From Linum tenue (lineage: Eukaryota > Streptophyta > Magnoliopsida > Malpighiales > Linaceae), in the NCBI GenBank assembly GCA_946122785.1, contig CAMGYJ010000005.1, positions 79,974,547-80,038,546 on the forward strand: 64,000 nucleotides of DNA. Direction: 5' to 3'. The notes beneath the pieces are model-generated. The model worked only from the letters and a program-made list of their open reading frames with translations. It was not told the DNA's origin and did no database searches. Made by a program: the position numbers and the translations under genes. Each line of letters begins with the position of its first letter. Position 1 is the first letter of the stretch. This document shows positions 56,599-64,000 of the stretch, piece by piece.

Positions 56599-57210
56599 AT
56601 AGTTAAGAAAATTAGGTTAAATTATTTCACTCTTATGGAGATTTAGTGAGAGCTACAGAAATTAAAAACTACAACTACGACTACATTCCAGAGAAATGAT
56701 AAAGTTTGGCATTTGGTGTCAAATGTTCGTTTTGAAAACTCTATGTAGGTTCAGTGAGAGTTCTAAAACCTAAAAGCTACAACTACGGCTACATCGCAAA
56801 AAATTATAATGTTTGACATGTGGTGTCAAATGTTGGCTTTGGGATCCATCTCTTGTCTTCGCTTCTCTTATTTATAGTCATGCTTGGTAACCGCTAGTTG
56901 TCTGATAGCTAAGAAAACTAGGTTAAATTACTCTACTCCTATGGAGGTTCAGTGAGAGCTCCAGAAATTAAAAACTACAACTACGACTACATTGCAGAGA
57001 AATGATAAAGTTTGGCATGTGGTGTCAAATGTTCGTTTTGAAAACCCTATGAAGGTTCAGTGAGAGTTCTAAAACTTTAAAGCTACAACTACGACCACAT
57101 CGCAAAAAATTATAAAGTTTGACATGTGGTGTCAAATGTTGGCTTTGGGATCCATCTTTTGTCTTCGCTTTTCTTATTTATAGTCATGCCTGGTAACCGC
57201 TAGTTGTCTG
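56599..57210 (+). repeat. Tandem duplication of a 306-bp unit (AB-AB structure)
   Basis: Unit 1 is 56599-56904, unit 2 is 56905-57210. Both start ATAG(T/C)TAAGAAAA and end CCGCTAGTTGTCTG. Each contains two diverged sub-copies of about 110 bp built on AGTGAGAG, then CTACAACTACG, then GTGGTGTCAAATGTT. So an internal duplication came first and the 306-bp one later. Confidence 0.95.
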
Positions 57211-58545
57211 GTTTCTCCAACTGCCTAGGGTTTCTCATCGTCATCTTGGCGACTAGTTGGTGTAAGCTTGATGGCCACGATGCTAATCCGAGTCGGTATT
57301 GATTTGAGCCTCACCAAGTCGATCTTAATCCCTTCCTAACTAGATGGAGTTGAAGCCTCCTTGTCTTGCTTCCACGATGACGTCTTGATCACCCCTTAAC
57401 AACCTTAGTGCCTCATACTTAGATTATTTTTTGTGACTTGATACTACCCTCTTCTCGTTATCTGGCCCACCTCGTCAACTTGCTATCAACCTCCATGAAG
57501 CCATGTTACCTACCTTAATCAAAAGATGCTTAACTCCTTAACTTCTAAGTACATGACCCTTTATCTATCAAAGACTCCACACTTAGTCTAGGGAGCTTGT
57601 TATGGTGCCAATCTGTCATCTCAGTATCAAACTCGTCTTGCCAACTAAGTCTCCACCTCCCCCCAATAGGGGCTTGACACCAAATCCTGGTCAAGTTGGT
57701 ACCCTGTCAGTTTGGTACTCTATCCAAGGTAATACCAAACTTGTATTGGTAGCTTGTCAACTATCGTCCGTCTCATTGGTTTGATACCAAAGCTCATATA
57801 AGATTCGTAATCAATATTCTCCCACCAATTCCAGTTATTAGGACCAAACAGTTACGATATAATATCATATAATTGGTCTGATCACCAAGTAGTCATGTGT
57901 TCGAATTTGCACATACCCGATATTAGCCGTTAAGGTTAAGAATATATTCAGAAATCTGCCCATATGTTATGTGTGTCAAAGTGGTGAGTGCTCTACTAGT
58001 GTGGCGAATCGTCGTGCGCATCCACCAACTGTCTTACCCTTTCCTTTCAGTCTCCTGCGTTAAGTCATTAATAAAAGAATATGCATGTCTAGGATTCTTT
58101 CTTTGCAGGTTTTAATTAGTCGTTTGTTTGTTTAAGAGACTGGTGGAGTATATCACTGCCATCAAGAATGTTCAGCCCTTTGTTTTTTCATGGGTACGTA
58201 CGTGGGGAGGAAACCCATATTTATATATCAAGTGTTCTGTTATGGGGAGGAGCAGCCATTGTTGTTAAGAAAGAGGCCAAAAGGAAATAAAATAGAATTT
58301 GGCCAAAAAAAAACCTTTCCTACTTCCCAGAACCACACTGTCTTGCAGTGAAATAAACAAAAGAGAAATTGGAGAGACCAAAGATCCAGTTGGTCATGGG
58401 GCTCTTGACCGGCCATCGTCCTTGAAACACCAAAAAATAAAGATTCAAGTAGGGTTAATGGCATTTTTAGTGCATGTATTATGTTGTTTTGACAAATAGG
58501 TGCTTTTAATTGTAGATATATGTCATGAATTTTAACAGAACAAAG
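57211..58545. other. Intergenic, no gene recognised
   Basis: A TTGGTAC-type motif recurs in 57620-57790 (CAAGTTGGTACC, CAGTTTGGTACTC). No coding signal beyond short ORFs. Confidence 0.45.
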
Positions 58546-58865
58546 AAGATTGTATTTTTGTTTACCTGTTCTGGTTCTTGTGTTAAATATTTCGTCCAAA
58601 CTAGCCATTAACTGGGTTAATTAGTTCGTACGTACCTAGTAGCCACGTCGTTGGATCATAGAATTTCATATTTTCAGTCTTATTAACGTATAAAGACGTG
58701 AGAGTATTTAAAAATTATAATGTTGTTTACATGTTCTGGTTCTTGTGTTAAATGTTTCATCCAAACTAGCCAATAACTGGGTTAGTTCCTACTCATGTCA
58801 TTGGACGATATAATTTCATATTTTTGGCCTTATTAATGCATAAAGATGCAAGAGTACTTAAGAAC
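58546..58865 (+). repeat. Tandem duplication, period about 165 bp
   Basis: GTTTAC(C/A)TGTTCTGGTTC begins the shared block at 58560 and 58725. Both continue through CCAAACTAGCCA, GTCxTTGGA and TTATTAA(C/T)G to an AGAGTA end. The second unit is slightly shorter. Confidence 0.88.
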
Positions 58866-60584
58866 TAAATTTGAGAGGCAAACTATGAAATTTTACCATC
58901 ACTGATATGCGAGACAAAGGTGCTTACTATGGATGAGTTGATCCTACGGTTGTGTTAAATATCATAGTATATATAATGATTGATTAAGGATATTTAGCCT
59001 GACTTGGTGATCTATCAAAATAATTCCAACACAGATCACAATATTGGTGAGCGAATTGAGTTGTCTCAAGGCTTCGAAAATTAGGCTATTAGTAGGTAAG
59101 TGTCGTAATTAAAAAGTTTGTTTACTAATTCATCATAAACCAATGTTTATTCTCTCACATTTTGATACATGACAGACTCAACAATTAAGATATTCTTTCA
59201 ACTTGTGAATCGGGTTCGAGTTTTTGAGTCTCGTCCTAGCCACTCATTCATATAATAGTATTTCCATCATGCATGCTAATGAATGAGAAGTTATGCATTT
59301 AGTATTAGAATTTAGAAGGAAGAGACACACAACCGACATCGATGCAATATTCACATGAATGTCTTGTTAGCAAGTGATTTATTTATAATCACTATGCATG
59401 TTGAGTTAAGTGGGTATATCATTAGCCTAGCAAACGAGGACTATATATATCCATTTATACAATTCCCAGTACAATTCGTTGTTTTAACTTTTACCTTTCC
59501 CGTTATAAATGCCACCCAGCTTCAGAGTGCCATACCCTCATAAATAATTTGGGTAGGGGAGATCTCATTTTTTTGTAATATAAAAGAGAACAAGTGCCAT
59601 CAAGTTCCAAAAATTCTTTCTTCGAGAGAGACTTTGATTCTTTTGGAAAACTAAAAAGAGGGGAAGGGAGAGGCTAAGATTAGGTGATTAGGGAGTCTCT
59701 CAGTCACTTAATTAAGTCAATCTCAATCCTTCAATTTTATTAAAATTTCATGATTTTAATTAATCTCATTTAATGAAGGACAATATAGTCATTGCAAGAT
59801 ATTTTTATTTTTTAATTATTAAATCATTAAAAATTATATGCACGTCTCATCCCACCTCCGTCGACCAGTGATTCCCGGCGTCCATCTGCAACTCCTCCGA
59901 CGACTTTGCAGTCCATTTTCTTTTGCGCCTTCCCGACGGTCCATTTCGAGGGACCAGGCATTCCCAGCGGTCTACTTTTTTGTGGCTTGTGGGAAGAGAG
60001 AGAATTTTCCGGTCGGCTTTTCTGGCAACGACGGAGGAGGTTTTGCGACGACTAGAGATGGTAGAGGAGGATTTCCAAGCGATAGTGCTGGATTCGTGAT
60101 GTTTGTAGACCTATGTTGTAATATTTATAAGTTCAATTCGTAATGTTTATATATCAATTCGGTTTGTATTGTTTATCATTCTTGTTTGTTATTTTTGTCT
60201 ATTATATTTGTAATGTATATATGATTATTTTCTAATGTTTGTTTATTTAGTTTGTATACTTTTATTTTATGATTTGTATACTTTGTATTCATTGATTAGT
60301 AATACAAGTTTACCGATTTGTATTGTAAGTAGTGGTATTCTGTACGGTTAGTATGCTTTGTACTATTTGCCGGTTTCTTTTATAATGTTTGTAAGGTTTG
60401 TATTGTTTGTATAGTTCATCTGTTTTGTATTGTTTGTAAATATGTTTGTATGTTTTGTCATTTTAGTTTGTAATGTTTGTATTGTTTGTACTATTTGTAA
60501 CTCCGGTTTGCATATTTCGTAATTTTTCACAATACCCAAAATATCCATGTCACTTATTAAAAAGCTCTTCCCATTTTTTTAAGA
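58866..60584. other. Intergenic, including a TTTGTA-rich tract
   Basis: No gene recognised. A GC-richer 101-codon ORF at 59838-60143 has no recognisable domain. From about 60160 to 60500 the sequence is low-complexity, dominated by TTTGTATTGTTTGTA-like words. Confidence 0.45.
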
Positions 60585-60719
60585 GGGTTACTATTTGCCG
60601 CCCGTAAAAAACACTAAAAAGACATTTTTGCCCTCCAAATTTTTCTTTATATTCTATTCGCTGAAATGGTTTTTTAAACAACATACACACTACCCGAGTC
60701 CTGACCACCAACCCCCCAC

Positions 60720-61050
60720 AAACACCACAGCCAGATTCACGGCCACCGGACGGCAGCCAAAGTCGCCGGCCACCGGACCAATCTCGTCAGCATAATTCGC
60801 CGGGCACTGGACGGCAGCCGTACCCCATCGTCGGACCAGCGAAGCAGGTAAACCCCACTGACCTCCTGGATTTTTTTGCCCGTCCACTCGCCGGCGTGGG
60901 ACCCCGTCCGCTCGCCGGAGGCGGACCCTGTCCGCTAGCCGTCGTCGGACCTCGTCTGCTAGCCGGCGGCGGTCGCCTTCCGACGGCGGCAAGTGGACGG
61001 GGTCCGACGCCGGCGAGCGGACGGCGCCCTTCGCCGGGGACCGGATGCAT
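60720..61050. repeat. GC-rich CGCCGGCGG-type repeats in the MULE leader
   Basis: Short words such as GTCCGCTCGCCGG and CGGCGGxxG recur on both strands. They create overlapping Gly/Pro/Arg-rich ORFs that I do not consider genes. Confidence 0.6.
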
Positions 61051-61172
61051 CGTAGTCGGCAGTGTTATATTTTTTTTTAATTTGAGACAGGTTATTATTT
61101 CTAGAGCTAATAATTTATATTTAATTTATTGCTTTTATTTCTATTTTACATAGTTAAATTCATATGTAGTTT

Positions 61173-61690
61173 GAATTAAGCGATTGTATTTTATTGTAGC
61201 GCTAATTAGTTTCTTACTGTCAAATTATCGTTATTTTTTAGAGTTAATTAAATTATTGCATGTAGTTTAATTTTGTAGAGTCAATTGAAGCACAATTAGT
61301 TTACTTAAGCGATTGTGTTTTGTTGTAGCGCTAATTAGTTTATTGTGTTTAGATATAATTCGTAGAGCTAAAGAAGTTTAATAATTTATATTTAAATAAT
61401 TTTCTTATCGTCAAATTATCATTATTTTTTAGAGTTAATTAAATTATTGCATTTAGTTTAATTTTGTAGAGTCAATTGAAGCACAATTAGTTTAATTAAG
61501 CGATTGTGTTTTGTTGTAGCGCTAATTAGTTTATTGTGTTTAGATATAATTCGTAGAGCTAAAGAAGTTTAATAATTTATATTTAAATAATTTTCTTATC
61601 GTCAAATCATCATTATTTTTTAGAGTTAATTAAATTATTGTATTTAGTTTAATTTTGTAGAATCATATAATTTGTACATTTCTAACGAGT
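61173..61690 (+). repeat. AT-rich tandem repeats, main period 191 bp
   Basis: AAGCGATTGT(G/A)TTTTxTTGTAGCGC occurs at 61173, 61307 and 61498. The last two copies are almost identical through AGAGTTAATTAAATTATTG; the first is an incomplete unit lacking about 57 bp. The array lies directly upstream of the transposase frame. Confidence 0.9.
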
Positions 61691-61715
61691 TGTAAAATCA
61701 TAATTGCAGGTGGAC

Positions 61716-63688
61716 ATGGCTTACAATGTTGAACTAATTGGTGATTACACAGACCATTTTCTCAATCACGTCCGATATGACAATTTTGAAGATGCTGTAA
61801 TAGTGACCAAAAACATCGCGATGTCTCTTGGTTTCTTTCTAACTAAGGGATCGATGAAGCCACGTGAGTTGAGCAACAAAAGAGTATTGGGTATTTGTTA
61901 TATGTATTGCGACAGATGCAGTAGGGAGAGGAAGTCATACAAGCCGGATCCTTCCAAGGAGAGTTGTGGCAATACAAGTTCAAAAGGATCGGGATGCATG
62001 TTCAAGATTAAAATCAAAGAACTACTGGTTAATCCAGATGCTCTTGATGGACCTTCATTCTGGGAGATACAAGGAGTGACGGAGCAAGGAACCGATTTAA
62101 GGCGAGGGTATCACAGTCATGAGAAGATGCTTTATCCCGAGGGCCACAGTCAAATGAATAAATTGAGTCAGGAGGATAAAGAATCTCTGAGGCAGATGAG
62201 AGATGCTGGGGTACCTCCGTCGCAACAGAAGCAGACAATAAACAAGCAGAAGGGTGACAAAGGCATCACACCCAAAGGAAGATGTATAACCTCGGGTCCA
62301 AGTCTAGGAAAGACGAGATGGGCGAGATGAATGCAGTGCAGTATGCATTGCTAGCAGCTGAACGTGAGAATTATCATACAGAGGTTATGAAGGACGATGA
62401 CGACGTGCTGACACATCTTTTTTTTCCCCATCCAACTTCCATGCAGATGTTGAAGGCTTGGCCATACGTGATTCTGATCGACTCAACGTATAAGACCAAT
62501 GCATATAAATGGCCGTGGATGGAGGTCGTAGGTGCTACTCCAGTTGGGAAGAATTTCAACATCTGTTGTGCTCTCATGAAGGATGTGACAAAAGAGTCGT
62601 ATATGTGGCTGTTGCAGTGCATACAACAATTGCTCCATCCACGCGTGCCCACTGTCATCGTCACCGACCACGAAGGTGGACTACTTGCTATGGTTCCTGT
62701 GGTCTTCCCCCGCACCCTGCATTAGCTATGTGTTTGGCACATCAACACCAATGTGCAGAAGAAGTGTTTGGAAATATTTGGGAAGGACAGGATGGATTTG
62801 GTCAACGAGGCGTACAACCAATAATGGTGTCCTATGATTTATTCTTGGTCAGAGCAAGGTATGTTGGCCGCGTTTGGCCGCTTTAGGACAAGATGGGGCA
62901 ATCAAGAACCACGTCTGTTGCAATACATACAGGGAGTGTGGTGGCAACATCGAGAAAAGTGGGTTGTTTGTCATACCAAAAATGTGTTTCATCTAGGAAA
63001 TACGAGCACAAACAGGGTTGAGTCGTCACATTCCGCTTTGAAAACTTTCCTCCACAACTCGCGGGGATCTATGGACACTGTATGGAAAGGAAACCACCGC
63101 TACATTACTAACCAACTCGGGGAGGTTAGGATGATGTTGGAAAACTCTAGACAGAAAACCCTTTCAGCATCCGGTGGTACACCATTCACATACCTGAGAA
63201 GGAAGGTCAGCATGCAGGCAATTATATTAATGAAGGAGGCTGAAGAAGAATTGGCTGCCCGCTTGGAAAAAAATGAGAACTCCCGATGTGCATGTCATTT
63301 CTCTGTGACACACGGCTTGAGGTGTGGATGTCAAGTTATGGATGGCAGAGCGCGAGACATAGAGATATATCCCGGTGATATTCATATATATTGGCGGACA
63401 CTGTCATACGAGCATCCACCCAATGCTCAGGAGTACGTTCCTCAGGAGGAGGAGGCTAGATGTCACCTTCAGGAGTTGGTTGATGAGGCTGTACGCAGAG
63501 GACCAGAGGCAACGAAAAAAGCAGCAAAGAACGTGTTTCGCGGTCTCCACCCGGCGGAGGACAACATTCACGAGCCAGAAGTGAACGAATTTAGAAAGGG
63601 ACGCCCAGCCAAAAAATCAACTGGAAGAACTAAAGGGTGGTGGGAAAAGATACTGCGAGGCAAGAAGAAAAGCATGAAAAAGAAGTAG
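61716..63688 (+). pseudogene. MULE transposase, one frameshift and two stops
   Basis: The ATG at 61716 (MAYNVELIG) follows AATTGCAGGTGGAC, which could be a splice acceptor. An N-terminal FAR1/WRKY-like zinc-binding region (CYMYCDRCSRERKSY) is followed by a frameshift near 62280. The catalytic region has VILIDSTYKTN (first Asp), VIVTDHEGGLLAM (second Asp) and, after TAG at 62723-62725 and TAA at 62822-62824, STNRVESSHSALK (candidate Glu). A SWIM-like CACHFSVTHGLRCGC follows near 63290-63330. The frame then runs to TAG at 63686. The DDE residues survive but the copy cannot make full-length protein. The family excises and inserts its own element; related proteins include FAR1/FHY3 regulators. 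Confidence 0.88.
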
Positions 63689-63779
63689 GGAAGCACAACG
63701 TCGGGGTCTACAAAGTCGACCAGCACCAACGACTCAATATCATTGGATGATGGGTGTGGATCTATTCGTATTTGCCACA

Positions 63780-63950
63780 CTATTTAATTTGGTTGTTGTC
63801 ATGTACAGCTCTATCCTCTACCCAACTCCATGTGCGTACTACTCTACAATTCTGCCAGTGGACAACATATATGGGGAAACCCACCCTAGAGGAGTCATTG
63901 TTCTGCATTTCGTCCAGGATCATTGGATCAACCTCTCTTTCCCGGCGGAC
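63780..63950 (+). pseudogene. OTU-like domain C-terminal piece of the MULE
   Basis: A plus-strand frame reads LVVVMYSSILYP, later RGVIVLHFVQDHWINLSF and PMPPPH. This matches the pattern of the OTU-like cysteine protease half often found after the transposase in plant MULE proteins (a strand, then a VLxFVxxxHW catalytic His block). The N-terminal half with the catalytic Cys is not visible between 63688 and 63780, so it is deleted or lies across an unrecognised intron. Confidence 0.5.
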
Positions 63951-64000
63951 AAGATACCGATGCCCCCTCCACATGGCATGTGGCCAGGCGGTCACCAAGA

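Larger units (their letters stand above)
60585..64000 (+). mobile_element. Mutator-like (MULE) element, right end outside window
   Basis: A probable left terminal inverted repeat starts near 60585 with GGGTTACTATTTGCCGCCC and continues to TTTTTGCCCTCC at about 60637, similar in style to termini of plant OTU-type MULEs. Then come a GC-rich leader (60720-61050), a tandem-repeat region, a broken transposase and part of an OTU-like domain. The right TIR and duplication would lie beyond 64000. Confidence 0.7.

Noticed and set aside
59838..60143. 101-codon ORF in GC-richer DNA
   Set aside because: No recognisable domain or splice context; weak methionine context; may be an old gene or element fragment but cannot be supported.
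60690..61153. Gly/Pro/Arg-rich ORFs on both strands in the MULE leader
   Set aside because: Overlapping on both strands and driven by CCGGCGG-type simple repeats.

Overview
The window is nuclear DNA of a flowering plant, most likely a eudicot. This rests on spliced plant genes (a KDEL-tailed papain-type protease, a Mei2/TERMINAL EAR1-type RNA-binding protein, an intronless JINGUBANG-like WD40 gene), plant-type Copia, Athila-like, LINE, SINE, hAT, MULE and Tourist-like elements, and AT-rich intergenic DNA. The species cannot be named from the sequence. I see no bacterial operon, CRISPR array, rRNA or free-standing tRNA gene.

Layout. 1-2.3 kb: the WD40 gene (minus strand). 2.3-4.3 kb: an Athila-like LTR fragment carrying a nested solo LTR. 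6.0-10.0 kb: a 5'-truncated LINE with a perfect 13-bp target duplication and an 818-bp hAT element inside its RNase H region. 12.2-16.0 kb: a decayed Copia element (minus). 16.6-18.9 kb: a tRNA-derived SINE, a Mutator-like MITE and a LINE 3' end. 19.4-21.2 kb: the intact four-exon KDEL cysteine endopeptidase gene, which has a GC-AG third intron. 21.4-23.5 kb: a hAT MITE and a long-TIR MULE-like element. 23.75-28.7 kb: a decayed Copia element (plus) split by another hAT MITE. 28.7-41.6 kb: an Athila-like element (minus) that lacks reverse transcriptase and integrase; a young complete gag-protease-only LTR element sits inside its 3' LTR. 41.6-42.6 kb: a deleted LINE joined to the Athila-like gag. 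43.4-44.2 kb: a hAT element with a transposase remnant. 45.4-47.7 kb: the five-exon TERMINAL EAR1-like gene. 48.2-51.6 kb: three hAT MITEs with clear 8-bp duplications. 52-55.3 kb: two related 0.9-kb poly(A) retroposons. 56-58.9 kb: a Tourist-like MITE and two tandem duplications. 60.6-64 kb: a Mutator-like element with a broken transposase and the start of an OTU-like domain, running off the right edge.

The three host genes look intact and are unrelated in function: pollen/WD40 signalling, a protease of the programmed cell death class, and shoot-apex RNA binding. Most of the rest is transposable element DNA, and the nesting order can be read from target-site duplications. The best candidate for something little described is the pair of LTR elements (29.9-34.1 kb and 34.4-41.6 kb). 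Both keep gag and protease, both lack RT, RNase H and integrase, and both appear to keep a short tail resembling the pol C-terminus. In the younger one that tail is encoded inside the LTR. All assignments come from reading the sequence; no database search was run.
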